Shown: piece by piece, positions 22,741-36,430 of the stretch | Layout of the letters: every line of letters begins with the position of its first letter | Numbering within the stretch: the stretch's first letter is position 1 | Assembly (NCBI RefSeq): GCF_910592395.1 | Contig: NC_088312.1 | Span: 7,378,001 to 7,442,000, forward strand | Length of the DNA: 64,000 nt | Origin: Lineus longissimus | Lineage: Eukaryota > Nemertea > Pilidiophora > Heteronemertea > Lineidae | Direction of reading: 5' to 3' | The notes under the pieces: generated by a model | Databases searched by the model: none | What the model was told of the DNA's origin: nothing | What the model saw: only the letters and a program-made list of their open reading frames with translations | Position numbers and translations under genes: made by a program

Positions 22741-25700
22741 GAAATTTCATAAATGTGTATACTGGCACTGCAGGAGCCGAGACATCACCTTGACACACCT
22801 GCCACACCAAGAGCCATAACTACCCAGCCATTTGTCATGCACGGCTGCTCCAATCACCAAGAGTGGTATCGGTTTACAGCCGGGCCCCGAATATCACGTA
22901 CGTTGCACTCCAACCTTATTGACGCCGCTGGTTCTGCTAGCGTTATGGTACGGTATTTTGAACTGTCATAACCTCAATTAAATGAGTGATAAAAATATGT
23001 CTGCATTATAGTCGGATGTTGGAGAGGGATCGATAGACGGTAATTTGATGTTGATGGCGGATTAAAGATGGACTGATTAGATTATTGTTACTGACGTATA
23101 AAGGACCTACCCGATGATGATACTGAATGCGATTTTATTCAACGTCATTTAGAATATGGTGTTGTTATGTCAAAGAAAGTCTATAACTGCACGCAAATAA
23201 GCTTCCTCCTGATGTGTACCAAGTTCTAAATGGGTATTTTTCCCCCAAAAAGACAGTGATAAGACGAGAATGGTCTTTAACTTAATGAAGGGCAAACACA
23301 GTATACGCGCCCTCACGCCAAACCCACATCTTGCTAGTGTGGTCGTAAGTTCGAACACCGTTGCATTCTTAAAGTGTCGGTGCACAATAACTGATTTGAA
23401 GCTGAACTAATCAATAAACGTAACCAGCCACAGTTGACTACAGGAAACCCAGCTTCAACCAGGTAATGTTATGCCCAGACACTAATCCGCCAGCGGACTA
23501 ATCAGGCACAGTAATACGTCCTCTGTATGTGCCGTCACGATAGTCACCAAAGCACTTGGAAAAGGAGGGGAAGACGGATTTAAGGTAGTTCGTTGGTCTA
23601 CAGGTTGCCTTGGATACTGATCTTCCTAATTAGGCCAGATCATCCGAAAACAAGTCCAAAACCTCTCACGAAGGCAAGCATTGTTGAGAGATAGTACGAC
23701 GGGTGCGGCCATCTTAACACTGTTTTTCAAGATGTGCCTGGGCTAACATGTTTTGAAGCAATGTGAGATCGTTCAGGATTGCAGTGATATAAGCCACATG
23801 ACAAACGGCGATATCAATTTGGAAATGATTGAGCAAAGTATTTTTCTGGCGAATTTCACCTAAAGGAATTTCGGTCGGAAGTAAAATGATACTGTGTTTT
23901 ATACCATGTTGTCCACCATAATGCACTGTCACGTTGCAGCACGACAGCGCATAAATCATGGTCGCCATGTACACGGATTACCTGTTATAAGATCGCATAT
24001 GGTAACATATGGTGTGCGGAGATAGAAGATATGGCATAGAGAGTGATTGATGGAGGCCAGTTTTAGTGATTAGAAAGATATCGTGAACAAAATACACGTA
24101 GAAATATTTCTATTATTAGAATCTTGTCATTATAATGTGATGTCAAGGTGAAAGTTCGTACGTTGACAAAAGTCTGGTTACTCTTAGCAAAGATTGAGCC
24201 TATATTGAGGAATGGCAGCAGAAATAGGAAGCAACGTCAACCACGCAGACGTTCTCTCAAAATGCTGTCTGGGACCATTGTCTAGCTACGGGCGACTTTT
24301 AGATCGAGCCCCACCTCCTTCAGTTATATACCATTCAAGACATCCTCTCCATAACCAGGGCTCCCACCCAGCGATAAATACGCATTTTGTGATACCATTC
24401 TGGTGATCGATCTGTAACCAGCATCGCTTTGGAAACCATAGGAAAGAAACGGAAATGCTGTGGATTGCGCGGTGATTTGCTTATTGGGGATCTCACGTCA
24501 GTTAGACTGTCGATTTAGTTGGTAAACGACGGAACTTTCTGTACTCTTCATATCTGGGCTCATGGGATGAAACCTCCATATTCGTGACGCTGAGAAATGT
24601 GAGTCACGTTACTTATGTATTCCTAAATGTGACGAATCACCTTGGTATCATTCGCGCGTGTTGCGCAGTATAGCTCACTCAGGTAGATAGATATCAGTGT
24701 GGCCAACTGACGGCCAAATTTCTGATTGCCGTTGATTCCAAGAGTTTAGGTGACAGCCTTAACACCATCTCGTAAGCTTGCACTCTGGTTTTAGAAACTA
24801 CACTCCAGAACTGTATGTACTAGATTTATCACAATGGTTCTGAATAACTGAACATCGAATCAGAGTCTCAAGATTGTGAAGTAGAATAAGCCAGTAACAG
24901 CGCGAAAGAAAATGTGTTTTTCATGCAGATATGGCAAAAAGTGGTGTCCTGCCCCCGCCCCCTCCCATATTGAACAATCAATCACTTACCAAGCTTTATA
25001 CTGTGCTTTATAATGCACTTTGATCTAATTATAGTGGATATCTTGCGTGACTGAAGAGGAGTGCTGGACACTGCAGCTTCATGTTCGGCAATCGCAGCCA
25101 TTTTTTTATATGATGAGTTATCTTCATCGATGAGGCTTTTGACAGCCAGTTGCCTTCACAGCATTATAGGAGCTACAAGAATGCATGTGTAGTCAACGAG
25201 GTAGCTAAATTGTAACAAAGACAAACTTATTAGTAGGTTTTTTCACGTGGTTCTGGATATTAGTACGCAATCCAGGGGTGGGTGGAAGCAAAAACCATTG
25301 GAGCAGGAAGGTCGGGCAATGTGGTTACTAATGGTAGATTGTCACGTGCCATAGTTTAACCTGGTGATCGAGCCATGCTTTTATCATTTCTAAGCGGTCA
25401 ACATACCCAAAAGGTAGCTAAAGTTCATACGCCTCGAGCGACGGTGCGACGAGACTCAAGAATGCCGTTGATGTCACTTAACAGCAAGACTCGACAGTGA
25501 GGTATTACAAGAAAGATCCGTCCTAACCTTTGATATTTGTACTTGTAGATCATGTTTAAACACGGAACATCTGAGGAGATCTTTCTTGTATTTCCACCAA
25601 ACTGCCTCTCGCAATACAGCGATAAGGAAGAAGGTTCGACTGGTTGTCAACATAAGCTGGTCTTCAAAGCTTCCCAAGTCCTTTGACTTCGTTTTAAAGA

Positions 25701-28697
25701 TATTCCTGGACCGAAATCTCTGACATACTCATTTAAAAAAAGTCAAAGCCTTAGGAAATAGAGGTTTTAAACACCGGGTGCTTCAACGTGGCCGATAGCT
25801 CTCGCGTAAGATCCTCTCAAAAGTCTTCACCTGCGTTCCTTCGTGATACTCCTCTTGCATTCACGTTTCACTTCTAAAAGCTCCTCAAAGATAAATATTA
25901 GGTAAGTTAGCCACACAGCGCATACATAATGTATCCTTTGAAGGATGATCCGCACAAATGACTCACAAAAAAAGTAGCTGGATCAGCGATCTATATATTT
26001 CTCAGTCAACAACGAACAAGAACACCCATCAAAGATTGAACTACATGCATAGAAAGACAAAACGACATTTTTCCAATTTTCTTAAATATACATGTATCAT
26101 CAGTCAGCTGTCTCAGATACTAAATTAAAACCACAAAAGGCATTGCGGCCTTACATTCAGCTCACACCATTAGCTAATATCCTAATATCCTAATTCATCT
26201 TCTATTCGAGTAAACAACGGTTCCTACTCTTGTTTCCCCTTCTCCTGGGAATCACGGGACAGGAATGAACAATTTATTGATCAGGCAAAGTGAAATATCG
26301 TATTCCTGGCTGCAACATCGAGACGACTTGATTTTATCGGATCGGTAAAAGCGGCGTGTAGTACAGAGTGACCCAAAAATCCCAACCCATACACGGTATT
26401 AACATTCATAAATACTGTGGTTTCAGCTGCGGATTTGGTACAAACAGTCTTTCAAAAAAATATTTTGAAAGATTCTGGAGATGTAGATTGTTGGCATTGG
26501 GGTGTAAGGTAAAGCGATAATGAGTGGGTGAGGCCGCCGGGGGAAGAGAATGAGAATGAATTGACGTGTTCTGCGTTCTGCGTATTTTGGTTACAAACAA
26601 GAGGCCTTCCGGGATGGAAATCCTCGGATGCGTCATATGACATTTATAAAACAATCCACCAGTTAAGAGGATCTGGGCTGATATTGTCAGCGATGTGAAT
26701 ATTGTGTTACCTTTACAATCGATCACTTACCAAACGAAACGGAGTAGGTTACCTCATCAATATGGATGGTTGGGCGCTGGGCGCTGAAGCCAGAAACCTA
26801 CAGCAACGAAACCAAAGCAATAACATGTGATCGCCAGTTTACGACAATTTAACCAAGCGTTAGATTCTAAGGTTAGATCCAGGGGTTGGATTTGAAATGG
26901 AATTCTACTTGCTTCTAGACATCTATGGTGCTCCCTGTGGCCCGTCTGCCGCCCCAGCTCGTAGCTCAAATTACAAGCCGACAGAACGGGGGAATAGATT
27001 GATTTTGAAAATCGAGTTGCTACCCTTGTGATCCCGCGCTGCAATGGTTGACCAGTATAAGGTTTCGCTACTGCCCCAGATCATAAATAGCCGTAATTAC
27101 AGCCTAATATCAGCCAAAGACCGATGTGACTGACCTTATAACGAGAACGTACAAATCGTAAATCCTTGTATAACGATTATACAGATATTGCAAGAGACAT
27201 ATCGATTAGCTTTCCTTTACTTGCTATTTCCATTCCAGTGATACGTGTCGGTGTCACGATAAGAATACATAATATCTGCTATATACCAGGTACGACTGGC
27301 GTGTAGATGGGTGAAGGGTACAGGTGGTGAAATCTAAAGAAAGTCAGACGTATACACCAGTTACTACTTCTCTATTGGCTGCGCAGAAGAAAGCTTATGA
27401 CTTTTAGGTATAACTTAGAGATAAAATATGAGATGTACGCCGGTAGCGACACAAGACAAAGGTATTTTGTAGTACAATAAATTTGGATTTGATTGATTGA
27501 TATTTGCATTGGAATCCTGTTGCTGTAATCTGCATTAAAGCGACCTGATCTGCAGGAATCGAAATAAAACGAGTTTGATAATCGGTGGGGATGTGATGTG
27601 GCAGCGTCTAACATATACATATGAGCAAGTATGGATAATCTATACTTGATATGAGGAATATTGAACAAATATGAATGGTCTGTAAATCAGTACACACACC
27701 TTTCTGTCATTCCATCACTAGTCGACAGTGGTTAACTTGACTTGTTAAAGAACCGAAAAAAGTAAGAATAAAATAATTGGATTTTCTTTTCGTGCATAAA
27801 CAATTCCATCATTTTCCTGCATAATCCCTGTTATAAATACCTTTGGGAGGGCATAAAATGACTGATGTTTCTATTAATTATTCAACATCAAGTGAAAGGC
27901 GAGGAGAAGATGTATTGCTCGCAGTCAAGGAAATACATGAATACCTGCATGTTTAGAAAAATTATGAGGCGGAAAAAACCGTTGAGATGTCAGTATGTGT
28001 GTTGTGTTTAACCCAATGCAATCACTTGGTTATGAGGCTATAATATGCAACAGGTTTGTATGTATTGTGTGCGTGGATGGGGAAAACATAAGACATCGCT
28101 ATACATTGTTAGATACTGCACGGATTTCAAAATCAGTGTCAATATTGAACGGTGAACATCTGTCGCAACTGGCATAAAAGATAAATTCTCATCAAAGCAA
28201 ATCTGAAATCTTAATCCTGATAACTCCGTTTTATTTGGTAATATAATGCAATAGCAATACGATTTCAATGCCAAGACAGCTTTGAAGCTCACACGTCCAT
28301 TCACACACAGGTCGGAGCACATGATACGATGCAGCAGATATTCCTTAACCAGGAGCATTATTTACTGTTAAAATTTAAACTTCTGACTCGGTGTACATGT
28401 AATGCTAGAAATGTACGCAATATAAATCTAAATTAACAGGACAAAGGTCCGTAGAATTGACACTGAACATATAAAAATTCCACGCTATATCAATTTAAGG
28501 TATTTAAGCGGCGGGAATCCGGTTATAGGAAAGTTATCCGCCCCTGGTAAAACATTGGTGTATCGGTAAATTCGTATAATTTCCGCATATACCTTGGGAC
28601 ATGAATATTAATAAGATATTCATAAAGAATAACAAGTTTATATTTTTTACCTTTTTCAACGCTTTGTTACGTATATACTAATCAATATTTAATAATA
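22741..28697. other. Gene-free stretch
   Basis: No protein-like frame with splice support and no RNA gene recognised. A small hairpin around 26448-26470 (CTTTCAAAA / TTTTGAAAG) is the only structure I noted. Confidence 0.45.
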
Positions 28698-28730
28698 GCA
28701 AGAATTCATAAAGTCTTTATAAATTCTTGA
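28698..28730. repeat. 33-bp palindrome, family P, copy 2
   Basis: Arms GCAAGAATTCATAAAG and CTTTATAAATTCTTGA are inverted copies around one T. Same family as the palindromes at 13511, 30942 and 33075. Confidence 0.5.
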
Positions 28731-29108
28731 AAATAGTCATCAATTTGTAGCCTTCCCTTTGGCTATTAACAAGTTAGATGAGAGGACTACATTTGATATA
28801 TAACTCCAAATACGATTTTTGTGCCTTTGACGGAATGTGGGTTGGTAAGACAGATGTAATTACTAAAGACAACTGCATAGTCACGAGTCGGTTATCAGTA
28901 TAATTAACCGATGCAAATGTCAAGTCAACACCCGCAGGTGATTTGTTTGTTTTTGAAGCCATGGACATATCTATAAACTGTTGATGACATTTTACCTGAT
29001 AACCAAAGATTCGTGTTGAGGCGCGAATGTATGTTAAAAGTGGCTTGCGTTCCTTTGAGATTGGGGTATACGAGAAGGTTATGGATTTCTTCATGGAATA
29101 TACGCTCA

Positions 29109-30543
29109 GAGACAAGACCACTAATGAATATTCATAGGTTGGAGGGTCGAGGCCTATCAATTAGACGAGTGCATGTTTTTTACTCTCAAGTACATATTTG
29201 GAGAGGTATTGAAAAAATATTTGCTGTGGCAAGTCTACAGATATAAAGAAATTATTTGATGAAAAAATTAATTTCGAATTTTGCTAATTGGGTAATAGGG
29301 GGCGTGTTTTGAGTTTTTTCTGCCAGTTGGCTGAAAACAGTGGAAATATCAAAGTCTGTCTAATTTGTCGATTATAAAAAAATTTCCGTGGTCAATCACC
29401 AATTTCCATCGCACCAGTTACTCGCAAGACTAACCCGTATATCATATCCGAATTTCAGTTTCACTACTTGACGCGTTCTTTGATGCGTCGCGGTCAAACA
29501 TTGACAATTTAACTGCTAAAAGGCTTAAAAAATCAATTGTGGTCTTGTCTCTATTTACACTACATTTTGGGTCAATATAGTGAAAAATTTGAATGTGCTC
29601 AAATCACTCTAATTCATTTAGAATATTGTATTGCTGATGATTTAAGGTCAAAACAAGCTAAAATAATGAGAAAAAAACTTAATTTGACCCAAATAAGAGT
29701 CAACCTAACCCCGGTCTAAGTTCGGTTTCATTTTTACAAGTCTTGTTGTGTTGCCATTCATTTTGTAATTTCTTTGAAACTACTTAGATCTTGATTCTGA
29801 AAGTTGTGCCCTAAGCAGCAAAGATATTCCTAAATCACATCCTAAATTTTCAGCTCCATAGCTTGCATATTCTGGCCAGGGCAGGTCTTTGAATTTGGTG
29901 CTGTTGGCTGCAAAAGGATGACTTTTTGTCGATTTTGTCCTCTTTCGTCGCTTTGGCACAGTTGTACCACTCTTTGAAATGTCTCTCATTTCTCCAAAAA
30001 TGTCCAGATATGACTTTCCTTTGTTGGAGAGTTGTGGGATGTCATCTACATTAGTTTGAAAAAAATCTCAAAATGTTAACCCCTGAAATGTACCTTCATT
30101 GAGACAAGACCACTAATGAATATTCATAGGTTGGAGGGTCGAGGCCTATCAATTAGACGAGTGCATGTTTTTTACTCTCAAGTACATATTTGGAGAGGTA
30201 TTGAAAAAATATTTGCTGTGGCAAGTCTACAGATATAAAGAAATTATTTGATGAAAAAATTAATTTCGAATTTTGCTAATTGGGTAATAGGGGGCGTGTT
30301 TTGAGTTTTTTCTGCCAGTTGGCTGAAAACAGTGGAAATATCAAAGTCTGTCTAATTTGTCGATTATAAAAAAATTTCCGTGGTCAATCACCAATTTCCA
30401 TCGCACCAGTTACTCGCAAGACTAACCCGTATATCATATCCGAATTTCAGTTTCACTACTTGACGCGTTCTTTGATGCGTCGCGGTCAAACATTGACAAT
30501 TTAACTGCTAAAAGGCTTAAAAAATCAATTGTGGTCTTGTCTC
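29109..30543. mobile_element. Composite element: two identical 443-bp repeats, 4-bp TSD
   Basis: Bases 29109-29551 and 30101-30543 are direct repeats that I could align end to end at a fixed offset of 992 without finding a difference. Each repeat begins GAGACAAGACCAC and ends with its reverse complement GTGGTCTTGTCTC. The outer flanks carry CTCA on both sides (29105-29108, 30544-30547), while the inner flanks do not match. So the whole 1,435 bp appears to have inserted as one unit. It could be a short non-autonomous LTR-type element with unusual termini, or two MITEs that moved together with the DNA between them. No reverse transcriptase, tRNA-primer site or polypurine tract is evident. Identical repeats imply a young insertion. 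Confidence 0.75.
29780..30067 (-). pseudogene. Captured coding fragment inside the composite element
   Basis: Between the two repeats, the minus strand has 95 open codons with convincing protein character: a Lys/Arg cluster (VPKRRKRTKSTK) followed by FKDLPWPEYASYGAENLGCD. No family is recognised. A pyrimidine tract followed by AATGTAG lies just inside the 5' side, so the fragment may be an exon with its splice acceptor, ending at a TAG at 29780. It has no good start codon of its own. A captured host exon or a remnant of the element's own gene are both possible. Confidence 0.35.
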
Positions 30544-32193
30544 CTCAAGGTATAGAGCAGAATCACAGCTTCGATAAAAATATCAACTTCGATAAAAACT
30601 CCAAAGCCTACTCTAGATCATCTTGGCACCAGGGGTTTTCAATGTACTCCGCCTCTCGATATTTCTTTGTTGGGGTAAAAAAGCCTGGTTTCAGGATGAC
30701 TCTAGATACGACAAAGGCTGATGAGACTGGTTCGAGAAAAGTGTCTTGTTCATACAGAGTTAAGCTTCAGAGTTAAGTATACGCCCATGAAATTTGCTCA
30801 AACGTAAATGTCAATGTCATCAGTAGCGAAATGTCATTGGAGACTACCACCAATGACATAGCAGCAGTGCCACGTATCAAAGTGGTCTAAAAGTAAGTGT
30901 TATCGAATTCGTAAAGTACATGTACATGATTTTATATACAAAGAATTGGTAAAGACTAGTCTTTATTAATTCTGGCATATACAGTTCTTTATGCATGTAT
31001 ACATATACATGTACTGCAGATATTTCACACAACGCCATTATCGTTTGACTTAAGGTGAATTTTCTGACTTGCGTTGCTAAGGTCGCCGTGATGACTGGAG
31101 TACCCAGCGCCATCTTGGCTGCTGATGACAGGATTTTATCTCGATGAGCTCTTTGATGGCACAGACGACCTGGGAGTGACTAGCTAATGGAATCGAACAT
31201 TAGTTTGACCTGGCATCGCCCTGTACATTGCTGTCGAATACTAAGGCTTGTATCAATCACGTTTACTGGTCGAGCCAAGATATTCAGTAAGGATCCGTCT
31301 TAATATGAACTTGCATTCTGGTTGTGAATTTGAAATCATTATTACACAATCGCATCTCTTTCAGTGCAATACAGCAATGATAAGGACGATTTAGTTATGT
31401 CTCTCCATGAGCCCTAACAACTACAAGTATGGTCATTGTGCTCAGCTAGACCTCTTGTTTAACGAACCAGAAGAAGACTATACAGTCAATTAGTTTGGTA
31501 TTTACATCTTCACGACCCACGAGAGTGAAGTTTTCTGGAATTTTGTGGTGGAGTGGTCATAAAGACCCCTTTAAAACGTGTGTCAGTGCCCAACCAATAG
31601 TATTCTGAGAGGCTAGAATGGTATATGGTGAGGAGTTGAGCAGTGATAAAAAAATACACAGTGAACAACTAATGTAGAGATGCCATCTCTCAAACTTGGG
31701 CCGAGGAACCATACGGCGGCCAAGAAAACCTCCTAAGAAGATCATCTAAGGGCCTCTCTCTGTTGTTGTGAGCACCAACACAGCGTCCAACACAGCGTAT
31801 ATCGCAGTGTAAAATGCTTAAGTGGAATCAGGCATTCATTTATACATGTACTCTGAACTGCTCTCCGAGAACTGGTGAACCTGAACCCAACAAATAGCAT
31901 TGTAATTGGTGAAAGAGGGTTACTATTGACCGATTCGATAACTTCCCCCCGATGCCAGAAGGTGAAAGCGATGATTAGCACGCCTAGTCAATGGTGAAAG
32001 TGCTTGTTTGCCGGTTGATGTGTGTATTTACCTAATAACAACACGGGCCATCAGTGATTGCCGATGATTGTTATAAGTGTAAAGACTAATCGATACTATG
32101 GAGATCTGACGATGGTCGTGAAACAGGTCCACAAAGGACAAGCCTCATATCAATGGGGCTGTGTCGTGAGCAATACGGACGATACTAAATGTC
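30544..32193. other. Gene-free stretch with palindrome P copy 3
   Basis: At 30942-30973, AGAATTGGTAAAGAC and GTCTTTATTAATTCT form a palindrome of the P family. No gene or other repeat is supported. Confidence 0.45.
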
Positions 32194-32615
32194 CATGCTG
32201 TGATTCAAATTTTCCATGGTCACAGGGTCATTAAAAATTGTTCTGAATGCCCACGCTGTGATTCAATTTGTCCATTGGTTACCAAATGGTAATATGGTCC
32301 CACCGTCATTAAATAATATACTGAATGTTCATGCTGCGATCCCATTGTCCATTGATTACCAAATAGTAATCTGGTCACACCATCATCAAATAATGTACTA
32401 AATGTTCATGCTGTGATTTAACTTGTGCATTGGTTACCAAATGGTAAAATGGTCACCGTCATTAAGCAAACGCACATGCTGTGATTCAACTTCTCCACTG
32501 GAAACCATATGGTAATATGGCTACACCGTCCTTAAATAATGTGCTAAAGCCCATGCTGTGATTCAACTTGTCCATCAGAATGGTAACCAAATGGTAAAAT
32601 AGTCACACAATCATA
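32194..32615. repeat. Minisatellite, about 77-bp unit, 5-6 copies
   Basis: Units start with CATGCTGTGATTCAA or variants at 32194, 32252, 32330, 32407, 32475 and 32552. Each full unit also holds TTGGTTACCAAATGGTAATA and a CACCGTCATTAAATAAT-like tail. Copies are diverged with small indels (spacings 58-78). The TTACCAAATGGTAA part is a near palindrome. Confidence 0.75.
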
Positions 32616-32799
32616 AAATAGGCTGCAGCATATCTCTGATTATTTCCCATGACGAGGCGGTTAATAATGGAGTCTATGCATGTGGTTAGACTTGAGTTTT
32701 TAGTAAGTAAGGAATGGTATAATCAAAGCCCCAGTACAATTGTAGTCTCTTTGTGCAATAATGTGTACTGTCAGTTGTTTTCTATACTTTATTAAGGAC

Positions 32800-32987
32800 T
32801 ATACATGCTTCCCGAAATTGGTGGCTTGCATTGGAACTAACTTTTTCCCCCTTGTCCGTCATTAAAGGCATTCAAGTGTATTGGTCAACCATGACTATCT
32901 CCTTTGTCCCTCCACCATAAGGCCTGGTTTCCCCTTATGACATCACTATTACGGACACTCAGCGCCCCATTTCTAGAAAAATGTATA
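32800..32987. mobile_element. Dispersed repeat, family C, copy 1 (188 bp)
   Basis: It begins TATACATGCTTCCCGAAATT and ends near ATGTATA. A copy more than 90% alike by eye is at 50896-51087, between the sulfatase and sulfotransferase genes. No coding sequence; the only inverted ends are the short TATAC / GTATA. It could be a MITE or a SINE-like unit. Confidence 0.65.
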
Positions 32988-33074
32988 GTTGAACTTTTTT
33001 ACATTATACATTTCCACTGTCTTTTCCGCCCCTATTGTCTGCTTCTGATGGTCTGAATCCAGGCTGAATCAGTA

Positions 33075-33107
33075 GCAAGAATTGATGAAGTCTTTATCAA
33101 TTCTTGA
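33075..33107. repeat. 33-bp palindrome, family P, copy 4
   Basis: GCAAGAATTGATGAAG and CTTTATCAATTCTTGA pair around one T. Its sequence is closest to copy 2 at 28698. Confidence 0.5.
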
Positions 33108-36100
33108 TAATAAATATAATTTCGGCATCAACGCCAATTGATGTGCCCGACACGTATTTACTGACTTGTATCGAAGAACCACCCGCTCATAGCGGGTCTA
33201 AGGATTGTCCTCACTAATGGCATCTTCAATTATGTATCCAAAAAGATGACACAAGGGCAATCGATCAGAAAGAAATTGAGTCAATGTACTATTACATGTA
33301 ATACATATTCTGTTCGCATTGGTTTGCTTGGCTGTACTAACCCCTAAAAGTAAGAGTGATAGCGAGATGGTGCAATCGCTAAAAGACTCAAGGCACGGTT
33401 GTGACAAATTCGGCTTGACGGTCGCTTGGTTACTTGACGTCATTGCGGGAAGTGGCTTTTCATGTATGAGGGACCATCTGATCATGGTCACTTATCACAT
33501 CAATATCGCTGAACAAAACAATACGCAACGGGACACAAGGTGATGCAGTTCTGTTGTTCCTACAGCAGAGCAGAGAAGAAGGGTAAAAAACAAAAAGATC
33601 TAAAGGAAAGAAGAGAAGAGAAGAAAAGTACATGTATAAAACAAAGTATTGGCTTGGAAAAATGATGAAGAAAAGGAAAGAAGAGTAATTGAGAAGAGTA
33701 ATCAGTTTCATACAACAAATATTATGAAAGACAGATTAGCAAGGATGTTGGGGGACTGGTCTTCCTTCTATTGATCGTTCCAAAACAGTCCTCTCTCCAT
33801 GGATCTATATGCCTCTGACGTATCAGTTCCATGACACAAACATCGTTGTTTTCAGCTTAGACCAAGGTCATTTTGTGCCAGAAAAGGTGCTGCAAACACC
33901 TTTGATAACTGCTCTCCCAAATGTAATGTCATCACATTAGGCCATTTCTAAAGAGATCTGCAGCACAAACATCATCAAAGAAATCCCTGAGACACAGAGG
34001 TGTCTATTCATGCAGAGATGGAGATTATTGGAGGAAAGCTTGTTCTTTGGTGATGATAGATAATAGATGATACAAGCCCTTCGGCGGAATAAATTCACTT
34101 GGTGTGGATGTTCTATAACATGGCTGAGGTTGTGGCCATGACAACCCTCGCATTTATTCATGACCACCTGCTTTCTTTTGCCAGGAATAATCCAAGATGT
34201 GTGTGAGGTATTGAGTGATGTGTGACTTCTATTAGAACCACCGGATCGGAATATTCTAAGATTTATATACCCACTGGGCTACAAGTGTTACCTATCGTGA
34301 TATTAAGATGGCAAGACTTTTGGTTAGCTTGTTTGATTTGGCTGAAAGCAGTGTAAAATTGCCGACAGGCATGGGGCGAATTGTCTCGCTCTCTTGGTGA
34401 TGAGTGATTGGTGGTCTCAGAACACCTTCCAAGAGCCAAATTTGATATCAAATAGATATTAGAAAATTCACTGTATATTAAAAGCACACACCCAATATCC
34501 TGCCCATGTAGCGATAAAGGATTCAACGGTAACTCGAGCACATTGTCACACATGTTACAGGAGACGAATCGGCGAACGGGCGTGGGTGTCTTTCGTGCTG
34601 ACAATTTCGATTAAGGCATGTTACAAATTGATTTAACGGTTCTATTTATAGTAATAATTGGTTACATGAGACGTGCTTCAAGTTGTTTTCAGTCACCTTT
34701 AAAGGTAATGAAAGTATCATGACAATGGTTAACAATGGTTGACTGATTCATAAGACAGCACGACACTGACACATTTTCTATATTATTGGCAACGCCAGAA
34801 ATAATCGTGAATCCATTACAGAAATATGCCTCCCTATTATTCCCTCGTTGTCACGAAAATAGTCATCTCCACGTGTTGAGTTGCAGCAAAACAGTTTGTA
34901 GACTATCGGTATTAGCTGCAAGTGGGAAGATCACTAAAACCCGCTATACAAGGCCCTTCCATTTGAGTTGTACCCAATTCCTCTTCACCCCGCCGAATGA
35001 AATTAAAGTTGCCCTTCTGCACTGGTTTAATTACCAATCATGCAAAAGACAATTGCTAGGTTGCAAGGCCGGGCTGTACGAGTTTTTCATCAGCGCGCTG
35101 ATTGAGTTAGGCTGATGGGCTAAATGTCATTTGATGTATTGCCTCTCGCTAGACGTCTTGGTTCTATCTGTTATGCAGGATATGGAGGGTCGCCAGCGGT
35201 GGCTGGTTGCTCTTTCACCGTTGCAGACATAATGCCGCCGCTTAACAGGGACATTTCCATTAAGATGCCCCGCCGGCACGATGAGGGAAATTGCCTTTAT
35301 TGCATTATAGAATACGATATCAGAGAATTGGTCTCCTCCCATATAATATATTAGGTCAAATGTACATGTAGAGCTGTATGACGTGGCCTACTTATCGCCT
35401 TTGTAACCTTTCCTTAAAATTATTCGTTATGGCGACTGAAACGACACGTGATGCAAGGTGAAAGATTTGTGGCGAGTGGGATTAAAATGGGTTAAATTCC
35501 TGTCTCCATGGCTTCCAGCTTGTCAATGGAGTTGGTAATAACCATAAGCGATAGCGTGCACATAAAGCTTCTTCTCGAATAACTCCATTCTACTGCTTTG
35601 AAGGTTCATGAAAGGTTTCTTGCAGCCGTATCGTGAAGAGAGGAAACCAGAACGAAGATAGTGTGCCATTGCCTACAGCTACAAAGTGGTATTAGTAGAA
35701 TTTCAAAGATGGAAGCAGTACCGTACGGCACTTCTGATTTTAGTTGTAATTGTAATTGTAATTCTTACCCATCAACTATATTCTTCACATTTGAAATCAA
35801 GAAGGAACTAACTTTTGACACCTTCACAAAATTGACGAGTTATTAAAAAAATGTTTTGAAAGCAACGATACAGAAGCGATGATAAAACTTGCTATTCGTT
35901 CACATTTGAATTTGATGCCAAGACTGAAGAAGTAGCTTTGGACAGCCTCGAATACTTTAAGAATCGCCGAGAAACATTTCAAACGATAACAGAAACTTTA
36001 CCTGCCTCGAAGATCCAGTAATAGATATATTGCATGGCTGACGAAATCAACAGCTTCGTTGCTCGTTATATTGAAAATGTTATCTGTTAATTAGCTAAAA

Positions 36101-36421
36101 GTAAAATTACCTCTGTATAATTCCGACCAAGCTATGCGATGCCGTCACCTTTAGACTACACGAGATAACAAGACGGTATACATGTACCCATCCATCATGT
36201 CCATTACAGGATTCTGTCTGTGATTGCTGATGGAGAGTCGGCACAATTGGAGGAGAAAAACATCTCAATAGGAAGGTCGGATAGAAGGCAGGTAGACTCA
36301 ATTAAGTGGTCACTAGGAGGGGAGGTGAATTAGGGCCTACCATTAGACACGCAGCATCCACTTGATGCCTAGCCCGATAAATGCCAACCTGGTGCGATAG
36401 AGTATAATTAGGGAATGAGAG
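33108..36421. other. Gene-free stretch
   Basis: No supported gene. A purine-rich run (AAGAAAAG words) fills about 33570-33690. Frames at 33319, 34786 and 35124 have no recognisable protein features. Confidence 0.45.
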
Positions 36422-36430
36422 GTCAAGACG

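Noticed and set aside
29537-29719. Plus-strand frame in the composite element as a retroelement gene
   Set aside because: Short, AT-driven composition, no gag or polymerase motif.
32194-32615. Spaced repeats that might suggest a CRISPR array
   Set aside because: Units are contiguous, diverged along their whole length and in eukaryotic DNA; this is a minisatellite.
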